Positions 1-6,971 of a stretch of 64,000 nucleotides of DNA are shown piece by piece; the stretch's first letter is position 1, and every line of letters begins with the position of its first letter. The notes under the pieces are model-generated. The model saw only the letters and a list, made by a program, of their open reading frames with translations. It ran no database searches and had not been told where the DNA came from. Origin of the DNA: Aeoliella sp052161615 (lineage in GTDB: Bacteria > Planctomycetota > Planctomycetia > Pirellulales > Lacipirellulaceae); NCBI RefSeq assembly GCF_052161615.1, contig NZ_CP197417.1, forward strand, positions 1,116,001 to 1,180,000, in the 5' to 3' direction. The position numbers and the translations under genes were made by a program.

Positions 1-1085
1 AACAAGCTGGCCACGATGGCTACCAGGACACCCACGGTGAGGGCCCTATTATAGTCAACGGCGACAAAAACGGCCCCTTGGCCAGGCTCGAACTGGTCTC
101 GGATGGCGGTGAGTTCCTCGGGGAGCGGAGGAGCAGTCGGCAGGCCGTAGCGCTCGGCCAAGCTGACGATGTCGATGACGTTGATCACCGGGACACCCAG
201 CTTGCTGAAGCGAGGCATTACGCCGTCCAGCTCCGGTGGCATGCGCATGGGAGGCCGCATGTTGAGGCCAGCGTCGAACAGCTTTTTGCCGAGGCTGGTA
301 CCTGCGGAGACGGCACCACCGCCGACGTTGATGTAGGCCCTAATGGCTTGAAGTCCGGCCTCCTCGCGCATCAGTCTCATGCGTTCGTCGACGGCGCCGG
401 TGAAGTCGTTGGCGATGATCATGGGCAGGTCACAGCGTTCGATAGCGGCCTGAATGGCGACGATTCCCTCGGGCGAGAGGTTCTTGCCGCTGTCCTCGTC
501 ACCACCGATCGAGGCGGCGAGCGAACGGTGTTCGATGATGCCTTGGTCGTAGAGGAGTTTCTCCATGTCGATCCACATGAACTCGGGCAGGTTCGCGCCC
601 CATTGCGAGGCGGCACCGCTAGAGATGATGAGCGGCGTCGCACCGATGGTCTCGATGGCCGTGATCGTGCAGACGTTGAGGGCTGGGAACGAGCCGGAGA
701 GTCCCACGCCGACCATATCGCCTTCCTTGACGCCGGCCCGCATGAGCATGTCGACCAGCACGGCGGCGAAGTTGGGGTTGGCGGAGGTTTGCTTGCTCGG
801 GAGCACGCCGTTGACGCTGGTGATGACCGACATGTTGATGCCGATCAGCCCGGTCTCGAGCGGATCGTAGGCCGGATCGATTTCCTTGACCTTCATCCGC
901 TGCTTCTTGATCTCGTTGAATGCCCGATCGGCCGTTTCGGTGGCGGCGATCTTTAGGTCGAAGTAGGGCTGCTCGCGATCCACGCGGAGCCGCTCGACCA
1001 TCAACATGCCAACGCCCGAGAGCAGCGCAATGAGCATGAGCGCCGGACGCGAGACAGCCTTGGGACGCCAGATTACTTTTTTCAT
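1..1085 (-). CDS. Poly-gamma-glutamate system protein (partial, C-terminus beyond window edge)
   Basis: The minus-strand frame from the ATG at 1083-1085 stays open to base 1, giving about 361 visible residues. It starts with a basic stretch and one hydrophobic segment (about residues 8-26) and approaches the window edge with a second hydrophobic segment, so it looks membrane-anchored at both ends. The interior carries Ser/Gly-rich loops such as VGVGLSGSFPALN and SIGGDEDSGKNLSPEG. It follows pgsB and pgsC on the same strand, which is where the third gene of the Fusobacterium-type poly-gamma-glutamate cassette lies. The role, polymer export or synthesis support, is inferred from the neighbours. 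The gap to pgsC contains a short genome repeat at 1138-1166. Confidence 0.8.
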   Translation of the reverse strand, partial: MKKVIWRPKAVSRPALMLIALLSGVGMLMVERLRVDREQPYFDLKIAATETADRAFNEIKKQRMKVKEIDPAYDPLETGLIGINMSVITSVNGVLPSKQTSANPNFAAVLVDMLMRAGVKEGDMVGVGLSGSFPALNVCTITAIETIGATPLIISSGAASQWGANLPEFMWIDMEKLLYDQGIIEHRSLAASIGGDEDSGKNLSPEGIVAIQAAIERCDLPMIIANDFTGAVDERMRLMREEAGLQAIRAYINVGGGAVSAGTSLGKKLFDAGLNMRPPMRMPPELDGVMPRFSKLGVPVINVIDIVSLAERYGLPTAPPLPEELTAIRDQFEPGQGAVFVAVDYNRALTVGVLVAIVASL

Positions 1086-1137
1086 GCGATTGGGGAGGCG
1101 TTGATAGTTGGGAAGTGATCGAGAGTTTTTTGGTGTG

Positions 1138-1166
1138 CCTCCGGTCGCTTACGCTCCCGGCTCGCC
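1138..1166. repeat. REP-like repeat, copy 1 (second copy at 63285-63313)
   Basis: A 29-bp GC-rich sequence with core CCGGTCGCTTACGCTCCCGG lies between pgsC and the downstream pgs gene. An almost identical sequence occurs at 63285-63313, differing by one inserted base in the CTCCCGG part. Its ends CCGG...CCGG make it nearly palindromic. Two copies 62 kb apart in intergenic DNA suggest a dispersed genomic repeat, but the copy number is unknown. Confidence 0.6.
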
Positions 1167-1173
1167 TGTACGT

Positions 1174-1653
1174 TTACAGGAGGTTTAGTTCGATGCCGAA
1201 GATCAGGATCAGCACTAGGCGAATCGCCACGGCGGCGGTGAGCAGGGCGCACAGCGTCTCGATCCAGCCTTGGCGATCGAACCAGATGGCGATCAGGCCG
1301 GGGATAATGTAGCCGATCACTTGGAACTGCGTCATCTCGTTGGCCAGCGGCTCGACGGTGGTGATCAGTTCCATCGGGATGTAGTTAAACAGCATCCGGA
1401 CCAGATAGCCCACCAGGATCATCAGCACCGTACGGCGGCGACCGTAGACAATGATGAACGTGCTCATCAGGTAGACGATCAGGTAGGTGGCGAGCGCCGC
1501 CAGGATGGTCAGGATCACGTCGATCGGGCGATTGAGGGCCACGGCAAAGTAGCCCGGCACGACCATACCACCGGCCGCCAAGCCAAAGAGCTCGGAGAAC
1601 AGCAGGCTGACGGCGAGTCCGATGCCGATCGCGACGCTAAGTAATTCGACCAT
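1174..1653 (-). CDS. pgsC: Poly-gamma-glutamate biosynthesis protein PgsC/CapC
   Basis: A 159-residue, very hydrophobic protein with four to five predicted membrane helices, matching the usual PgsC/CapC size of about 150 residues. Recognisable family features are the N-terminal MVELLSVAIGIGLAVSLL, the GGMVVPGYFA loop and the C-terminal VIGYIIPGLIAIWFDRQG. In known systems PgsC forms the inner-membrane ligase complex with PgsB and makes gamma-linked glutamate chains. It starts 36 bp downstream of the pgsB stop, so co-transcription is likely. The start is an ATG at 1651-1653. Confidence 0.9.
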   Translation of the reverse strand: MVELLSVAIGIGLAVSLLFSELFGLAAGGMVVPGYFAVALNRPIDVILTILAALATYLIVYLMSTFIIVYGRRRTVLMILVGYLVRMLFNYIPMELITTVEPLANEMTQFQVIGYIIPGLIAIWFDRQGWIETLCALLTAAVAIRLVLILIFGIELNLL

Positions 1654-1689
1654 GATTATCTAAACGAGAGTTTATCTGCGGGAGTTGGT

Positions 1690-2886
1690 TTACTTGAAAA
1701 CGGTCTCGGTGCTGCGGTTGGCGAAGTAGCGAACGACTTCGAGGCCAATGCCACCGATGTTCGCCATGCCCATCGCCAGCGACGACCGGCCGGAGAGTTC
1801 GATGATGGTTTCAAAGATTTCTTCGACGCGGCGATTCTCGGCGAACACGAGCTTCAACGGATCGAGACCAGCGTCGGTGGCTGCTTTGCCGAAGATGTAG
1901 GTACCCGAGCCGATCAGCACGTAATAGTCGGCCGGTGCCCAATCAACCACGATGCGACCGAGCTGCTGCGAGCGGTCGGGGCGGTCGGCGCGGCAATTAA
2001 ACACGGCGATGCGTCGTTCGACGTCGGCGTAGCGTTCGAGGGCCATATCCCAGATACGTTCGGTCGACTCCGGGTCGTTGGCCGCAAAGCCGTTGACGAA
2101 GTTGATCCGCCGGCCGAAGAAGTCCATCTCGTGAGCGGTCATCGCCCCCGGATCGGGCTTGGCTTTCCACATGCCTTGGAGGGCGACGCCACGTTCGATG
2201 CCCATGTCGGCACACACTCGCAGGGCGAGGGCGACGTTCTCGGCGTGTTCGACGTACGGGAAGTTGACGAGTTCGAGCGGCGTAATGCGGTTGACTTCTT
2301 CCAGCGTCACGCCGATGCACTCGGTGCCACGCTGGGCGCAGACTTCTTGAAAGATGTCGAGGTGGTCGCGCTCAGCGGTGAACAGCTTTCCCTTGATGGG
2401 AATCATGCCGGCGAGCGCCTTGGCGACATCGCGCTCGGTGGGGCCCATCACGTCGAGGTGGTCTTCGCGGGCGTTGGTGATCACGGCGTGCGTGGCGCGG
2501 ACGATGCGGTTCTCGCACAGCCACTGCAAATAAGGGATGAGCGCCATGCACTCGATCACCAGACCATCGGCACCGGCTTCGACGGTAGCTTCGACGATGC
2601 GAAGCTGCTCGATGACGTTGGCACGCGAGGGACGGAACACCGGGTACTCGGTGCCGTCGGGCAGGATCATCCGCGGCAGTGTGCCGGTGGTCTTGCAGCA
2701 GGTGCGGACACCGCCGGCGCGCATGCCCGCGGCGATGAGTCGGGCGACGCTCGACTTGCCACGGGTGCCGTTAACGTGCACACGGGTTTTGATTTGTGCG
2801 AGTCGGCGTCGGTGGGAATACGATTCCACCAGACCTCCGGCCGCGAGCAAACCGGTGGTGGCCAACAAAATGGCAGCGGCGGACAT
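1690..2886 (-). CDS. pgsB: Poly-gamma-glutamate synthase PgsB/CapB (Mur-ligase family ATPase)
   Basis: A 398-residue amide ligase of the Mur-ligase fold that activates glutamate with ATP for poly-gamma-glutamate chain growth. An N-terminal membrane anchor (about 3-20) precedes the P-loop NGTRGKSS at residues 39-46. The family-typical segments TNAREDHLDVMGPTE and FNCRADRPDRSQQ follow, and the length fits PgsB. It is the first visible gene of the cassette, with pgsC 36 bp downstream. No PgsA/CapA-type gene is seen upstream, where two unrelated cysteine-rich genes lie on the other strand. The product could be capsule or released polymer. Confidence 0.93.
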   Translation of the reverse strand: MSAAAILLATTGLLAAGGLVESYSHRRRLAQIKTRVHVNGTRGKSSVARLIAAGMRAGGVRTCCKTTGTLPRMILPDGTEYPVFRPSRANVIEQLRIVEATVEAGADGLVIECMALIPYLQWLCENRIVRATHAVITNAREDHLDVMGPTERDVAKALAGMIPIKGKLFTAERDHLDIFQEVCAQRGTECIGVTLEEVNRITPLELVNFPYVEHAENVALALRVCADMGIERGVALQGMWKAKPDPGAMTAHEMDFFGRRINFVNGFAANDPESTERIWDMALERYADVERRIAVFNCRADRPDRSQQLGRIVVDWAPADYYVLIGSGTYIFGKAATDAGLDPLKLVFAENRRVEEIFETIIELSGRSSLAMGMANIGGIGLEVVRYFANRSTETVFK

Positions 2887-3238
2887 CGAGGTCGTATAAC
2901 CCTAATTGGGGGCCAGGTCGACCGGCCATGGTGGGCGATCGGCAGGCTCTGGATGGGATGGAAAGTTGCTAGCGGCTCGGCGGCAACGTACGCCGGTGAG
3001 CGACTTTGCGCAAAATGTATCGGCAACTAAGTGCCATGACAAGCGGAGGTTAGGCAGGGTAGGGCGAACCTTACCGGCTGTCGAGGTCGTAGCTGTCGCA
3101 ACAGTTATCGACCGGCGGGGCAAAAGACTCTACAATAGAGTAGAAGTGGCAGCCGACCTGCCAGTGGACCCGCGGGATACTGCGTGGTCCAATAAAAAGT
3201 CGGCGAAACTTATTTCCGCGGCTTGCGTACTAATAAGT
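2887..3238. other. Divergent intergenic region between pgsB and the cysteine-rich gene
   Basis: About 350 bp without a credible gene; the longer frames through it lack a start signal. It must hold promoters for both directions. A TACAAT hexamer near 3132 could be a -10 element for the rightward gene, but no convincing -35 is spaced from it. No riboswitch-like structure was recognised. Confidence 0.4.
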
Positions 3239-3679
3239 ATGTTCTCAAAGCGATATCGACGCTGGACGGCCTGCCTCGCTCTTTTGAGCGCGCTGGGGCT
3301 GTCGTTGTCGGTGTTTGCAAATCGCCCGCCCTGTGCGTGTGCGATGAAGGAAGCCGTCGCTAGCACCCCCGCCTGCCCGCATTGCGCCAAGATCGAATCC
3401 GCCAGCACCGCGGCAGACAACTGCTGTCAGGGCAAGCACGGCGTTAAGAACGACTGTGAATGCCCCTGCTGCGATAGCTCCCCCGCCGATCAGCCACTCG
3501 TCGTGACCGCGGCGACGGTTCTGCTGCCAGTCGGTGCTGACCTGGCGCTGTTTGTCGACACGGCCGACTATTCTCTACCAGCATTGCACGCTAGCTTCGC
3601 CACCCGAGGTTGGCGAGAACGGCAATTGGTGCTACACGAAGCACCGCGGCTCGAACGTCTCTGCCGCTGGATCATTTGA
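3239..3679 (+). CDS. Small exported cysteine-rich protein, unknown function
   Basis: A 146-residue protein read from the ATG at 3239. A basic N-terminus and hydrophobic core (about 8-27, ending VFANRPP) look like a signal peptide. The mature first half is rich in cysteine: CAC, CPHC, CC and CECPCC clusters between about residues 32 and 80, interspersed with His and Lys. The second half has no cysteines apart from one near the C-terminus and contains a hydrophobic stretch (about 90-105). The cysteine clusters suggest metal binding outside the cytoplasm, possibly copper or zinc, but I do not recognise the family. A metallothionein-like gene follows 97 bp downstream. The frame is open upstream to 2906, but the signal peptide supports 3239. 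Confidence 0.6.
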   Translation: MFSKRYRRWTACLALLSALGLSLSVFANRPPCACAMKEAVASTPACPHCAKIESASTAADNCCQGKHGVKNDCECPCCDSSPADQPLVVTAATVLLPVGADLALFVDTADYSLPALHASFATRGWRERQLVLHEAPRLERLCRWII

Positions 3680-3686
3680 TTTGCTC

Positions 3687-3721
3687 GGAGCGACAGTTCC
3701 TTCATGGAATTGGTGCGCTCC
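3687..3721 (+). other. Inverted repeat between the two cysteine-rich genes
   Basis: GGAGCG at 3687-3692 pairs with CGCTCC at 3716-3721, and inside it TTCC pairs with GGAA around a TTCAT loop. No T-run follows, so this is not a standard intrinsic terminator. It could stabilise the downstream mRNA or separate expression of the two genes. Confidence 0.35.
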
Positions 3722-3776
3722 TGCGATGCGTTTCAAGTGTTTCCAATTTCTTCTCAAGCGCAGAAAGACTTCTACC

Positions 3777-4280
3777 ATGAAATCGATGATTCTGTTCGCG
3801 GTGATTGCTGCCGCGATTTCCACCGGTGCCTACGCACTGCAAGGTGATACCGCCGACTCGGCGGCCACCGGGGCCTCGGCCAAGTGCAAGTGTGGCGACA
3901 ACTGCAAGTGCGATCCGTGTGAATGCCCGAAGACCGAGGCCGTTGCCTTGGCTGCGTGCAAGTGCGGTGAGGATTGCAAGTGCGACCCGTGCAAGTGCCC
4001 GAAGACCGAGGCCGTTGCCTTGGCCGCGTGCAAGTGCGGTGAGGATTGCAAGTGCGACCCATGCAAGTGCCCGAAGACCGAGGCGGTAGCCTTGGCGACT
4101 TGCCCGTGCCCAAACTGTGGCGAGAAAGAGTGCGCTGATTGCCAGTGCACCGACTGCCAGTGCCCGAGCTGCGACTGCGGCAAGTGCACGGAAGCCTGCC
4201 CTTGCGAGAAGTGCGATTGCACCGACTGCAAGTGCGGCGAAGCTACTGAGGTAGCCGCGCAGCCCACCACCCGCAGCTAG
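3777..4280 (+). CDS. Exported metallothionein-like cysteine-repeat protein
   Basis: A 167-residue protein from the ATG at 3777: signal peptide (about 1-20, ending GAYALQ), short spacer, then almost pure Cys-Lys-Asp sequence. Three tandem 24-residue units carry CKCG(E/D)(D/N)CKCDPC(K/E)CPK followed by TEAVALA. A second array of CPNC, CADCQCTDC and CPCEKCDC motifs follows. The CxC/CxxC density and acidic/basic filler resemble metallothioneins, so thiolate binding of soft metals is the likely chemistry. Unlike classical cytoplasmic metallothioneins this one should be exported. The frame is open upstream, but the signal sequence fixes the start. A strong terminator closes the transcription unit. 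Confidence 0.7.
   Translation: MKSMILFAVIAAAISTGAYALQGDTADSAATGASAKCKCGDNCKCDPCECPKTEAVALAACKCGEDCKCDPCKCPKTEAVALAACKCGEDCKCDPCKCPKTEAVALATCPCPNCGEKECADCQCTDCQCPSCDCGKCTEACPCEKCDCTDCKCGEATEVAAQPTTRS
3885..4100 (+). repeat. Three tandem 72-bp direct repeats within the metallothionein-like gene
   Basis: Units begin at 3885, 3957 and 4029, exactly 72 bp apart. The second and third units are almost identical at DNA level; the first differs at several third positions and in two or three residues. This points to recent in-frame unit duplication, so unit number may vary between strains. It is coding sequence, not a CRISPR. Confidence 0.9.
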
Positions 4281-4308
4281 ACGCTCTTGCTAGTTGAGTA
4301 ACCTACAG

Positions 4309-4344
4309 CCCCTCGCAAGCCAAATTGGTTTGCGAGGGGTTTTT
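4309..4344 (+). terminator. Intrinsic terminator of the cysteine-rich gene unit
   Basis: A 13-bp stem (4309-4321 with 4327-4339, one G-T pair) around an AAATT loop is followed by five T at 4340-4344. It lies 28 bp after the stop of the metallothionein-like gene. Confidence 0.9.
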
Positions 4345-4733
4345 CGTGCGCGGGATTTACCATGGACCCCCGGGAGGGCCGCCGGTTGGGAGGCTACCAG
4401 CCCCTCGAGCAGTCAGATGGCGTCCGGGGCATGGTCGCTCGCCGGCCGGCTTTTTTTCGGGCACTCTGCGGCAAGTACCATGGGGCCATTCTGGGGCATT
4501 CGATCACCTGCCGACTGGCATTTCGTCCGCACTTAGTTTGCCGTGCGAATCGAACAGATCGAGCTTACCGTGGCGCAACTTTCCTCAGGTAAAGGTTGTA
4601 GGGTACCCCCCATTTGAGCATGGTGGCTTTCCGAAGATTCAAGATCAGCACGTCTTCGACACCTCTTCGATGTTATAGATCCCTTAGAGGTCTTTTGGTG
4701 TGTTTCTGTCTGCCCCCGCTTGAGGAGATCACC
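4345..4733. other. Intergenic region before the PilZ gene
   Basis: About 390 bp with no credible gene; short frames here lack start signals and family resemblance. It ends in the leader of the PilZ gene with a clear Shine-Dalgarno site (GAGGAG at about 4722). I see no promoter with both hexamers and no recognisable RNA. Confidence 0.4.
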
Positions 4734-5555
4734 ATGGCTAACGAAGCGATATTTGATTCCGCTGCCCCGGCAACCGAAGATCGCAATGCGACGACCGTCT
4801 ATCGTCAGATTCCCATCTCGGCGCTCCCCCTCAATAGCACCCTGCCTTGTGCGGTGCATGGTCCCGATGGGGTCAAACTGATTGCCGCCGGCATTCAGAT
4901 CACGGATGCTTTCCTCAATCGCCTCAAGGCACGCAACATCAAGAAGGTGTTGGTTTCCGAGTCGGCATTCGACAAGGTGGTGCCGCAGCTAACACCGCCG
5001 AGTTCCACGTCTGGCTTTGCGTGCCCCAACTGCATGAACAGTTTGCCGCTCCGCGAGGCGGCCAACGACGAGTGGTCGGCCACGTGGTTGTGCAAGAAGT
5101 GCAACACGCAGTTTCGCGGGCACTTGGATCCACAGCTAGCGCAGAAGTGTGGTCAGAACGTGGGCATCTTGCGCTTCCCGATTCGAAAGGACCACCTGAT
5201 CCATCCCCCCGTCGCGATCACGCAGGCTATCAATACAATGGTCCCCAAGCCCTACGCGGGGCCCGAGCGCCGCGAGAACACGCGAATGCGTATCACGATG
5301 CCGGTGGCGGCTGTGCCGCTCGACGAGTTTCTGCATCCCGTTGGCCAGCCCGGCATGCTGATCACCCGCGACATCTCGGTGACCGGCATCGCGCTACTGC
5401 ACGACGAACCGTGGCGTCCGAAGTACATGGTGGTCGAACTACCGGCGGTGCATCCTCATGTGCCGCTGCAGCTAGTGGTCGAAGTGCTGCGGTGCAAACC
5501 AATCGAATCGCTGTACGAAATCGCCGGGCGATTTGTGATGCGACCGATGGTTTAG
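4734..5555 (+). CDS. PilZ-domain protein with a central zinc ribbon
   Basis: A 273-residue soluble protein from the ATG at 4734, set by an upstream GAGGAG; the frame is open further upstream but without a start signal. The N-terminal part (about 20-85) resembles the small domain preceding HD-GYP modules (LPLNSTLPCAV...KKVLVS). A four-cysteine ribbon follows (C97, C100, C120, C123), then a C-terminal PilZ domain with the cyclic-di-GMP motif RENTR (180-184) and DISVTG (213-218). Both parts of the PilZ ligand motif are present, so cyclic-di-GMP binding is likely. The effector target is unknown; the ribbon suggests contact with protein or nucleic acid. Confidence 0.78.
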   Translation: MANEAIFDSAAPATEDRNATTVYRQIPISALPLNSTLPCAVHGPDGVKLIAAGIQITDAFLNRLKARNIKKVLVSESAFDKVVPQLTPPSSTSGFACPNCMNSLPLREAANDEWSATWLCKKCNTQFRGHLDPQLAQKCGQNVGILRFPIRKDHLIHPPVAITQAINTMVPKPYAGPERRENTRMRITMPVAAVPLDEFLHPVGQPGMLITRDISVTGIALLHDEPWRPKYMVVELPAVHPHVPLQLVVEVLRCKPIESLYEIAGRFVMRPMV

Positions 5556-5659
5556 AGGTGCCAAGCGGGTGGCGAGGTCAACAATATTTACGCGGTGGAT
5601 CGACGGTGGAAAGAGGGGGAGAGGATGCGAAGCGAACCGGAGGTCAGCGGTATCACCCC

Positions 5660-6757
5660 TTACCGCTCGTTGGCCTCCGCCGCGTCCTTCTTCCCCTCTT
5701 TCACCATCTCGGCGGCTTGCTTGCGGTCGTCCCCTTCCGGCTGCGGCCGAGTCGCCTCGTAACCTTCGAGCGTAAATTCGGCGAGAAACCCAAAGTGATC
5801 GGACCCCGGCGTATCGAGGCGTTCCAGCCGGACGACGCGGGCACTTGCCGGAAGAAAGACGTGGTCGATCGGAAAGCGAAACAGCGGATGGTGGGCGTGG
5901 TACGTGTTATAAAGCCCGCGACCAACTCGTGGATCTTTGAGGCCACTCATTCTTTGAAACAACCGCGTGGTGTGGCTCCACGCCACGTCGTTGAAGTCGC
6001 CGGTGACGATCCAGTCGTCGGCTTTGTGCTCGGCAATGTGCTTGGCGACGAGCATCAGCTCGGCATCGCGGATGCGGCTATCGTGCCGGCCATCGGCGTG
6101 ACGCTGCTCCAGTCCGGGTGGCGTCGGATGTAGTCCAATGAAGTGCGCGCGGCGACCCTCGGCGTATTCGAAGTCGGCGAAGATCGACGCCCGATCCTCG
6201 GAAACCAAATGACGCACCTCGGTGTCGTGTAGAGGAAACTTGCTCCAAAGCGCGATGCCGAGCCCTTTGTCACGCACCACGTCCTCGCGATAGGGATAGT
6301 CGTCGGTGAGCGGCGCAAGCCCTTTCGCCCACGCCTCGTCGTATTCCATGAGTAGCAGCAACTGAGCGTCGAGCTTGCGGAGGGCTTCGAGCGTTGGTTG
6401 CTTTTCGGCGTTGTCGAATTGCAAGTTAATCACCGCCACCGTGATCGACGGGTCGTCGGTGTCCGTGGCGTCGGGAACCTCGCGCGGCCACAGTGGCGTG
6501 TACCACGCAACGTGGCTCAGTTGCCAACCAAGAACCGCGAGGCCCAGCACGCTCCAGATCGCGACGGCCGTGGTGCTAGGAAGGGCAGTGTAAGCTCCCC
6601 AAAACGCCAGCAAGGCGAGCAGCGTGATCCCCACCACTTGCAGACGCGGGAAGTCGAACAGTCGCACCGTCCACGCTCCCACCGGAAACAGTGGTAGCAC
6701 CGAGGCCACGACCATCAGCGCGAGGAGAACACGGGCAACAATAGAAACCACGAACAT
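5660..6757 (-). CDS. Membrane-anchored endonuclease/exonuclease/phosphatase family protein
   Basis: A 365-residue protein with three N-terminal membrane helices (about 5-25, 40-58, 63-83) and an extracytoplasmic EEP hydrolase domain from about residue 105. Catalytic signatures are GDFND (253-257), IDHVF (297-301) and GSDH (318-321), with a metal-binding Glu near MEYDEA (138). The closest well-known architecture is the YafD-like or sphingomyelinase-like group. The substrate could be a phosphodiester in a lipid or a nucleic acid; sequence alone does not decide. A charged Lys/Glu tail ends the protein. It stands alone, convergent with the PilZ gene. Confidence 0.8.
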   Translation of the reverse strand: MFVVSIVARVLLALMVVASVLPLFPVGAWTVRLFDFPRLQVVGITLLALLAFWGAYTALPSTTAVAIWSVLGLAVLGWQLSHVAWYTPLWPREVPDATDTDDPSITVAVINLQFDNAEKQPTLEALRKLDAQLLLLMEYDEAWAKGLAPLTDDYPYREDVVRDKGLGIALWSKFPLHDTEVRHLVSEDRASIFADFEYAEGRRAHFIGLHPTPPGLEQRHADGRHDSRIRDAELMLVAKHIAEHKADDWIVTGDFNDVAWSHTTRLFQRMSGLKDPRVGRGLYNTYHAHHPLFRFPIDHVFLPASARVVRLERLDTPGSDHFGFLAEFTLEGYEATRPQPEGDDRKQAAEMVKEGKKDAAEANER

Positions 6758-6971
6758 AGGGCGAGGTTACTCGGGGTAATCGGGACCCTGCGATTGTAGC
6801 AGGCGAGTGACGTTCGCCCAATCACCAAGCTACCGCCTTGAGCGCATAAAACAGCCCGCCAGTGAGTGCGAAGGGAAAACGCACCCACCGACGGGCTTCC
6901 ACGCAGTGCAGTTGGGAGTTGGCAGTCGGAAGTTGGGAGACCGCAACCTACTCACCTACTCACTCTGCCAC

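Noticed and set aside
78..956. 292-codon plus-strand frame at the left edge
   Set aside because: Antisense to the poly-gamma-glutamate system gene, which continues out of the window.
3885..4100. Regular 72-bp repeats as a possible CRISPR array
   Set aside because: Repeats are contiguous, without spacers, in frame and encode cysteine repeats.
4847..6133. 428-codon plus-strand frame crossing the PilZ gene and the endonuclease-like gene
   Set aside because: Second frame of two supported genes; no family resemblance and no start signal.
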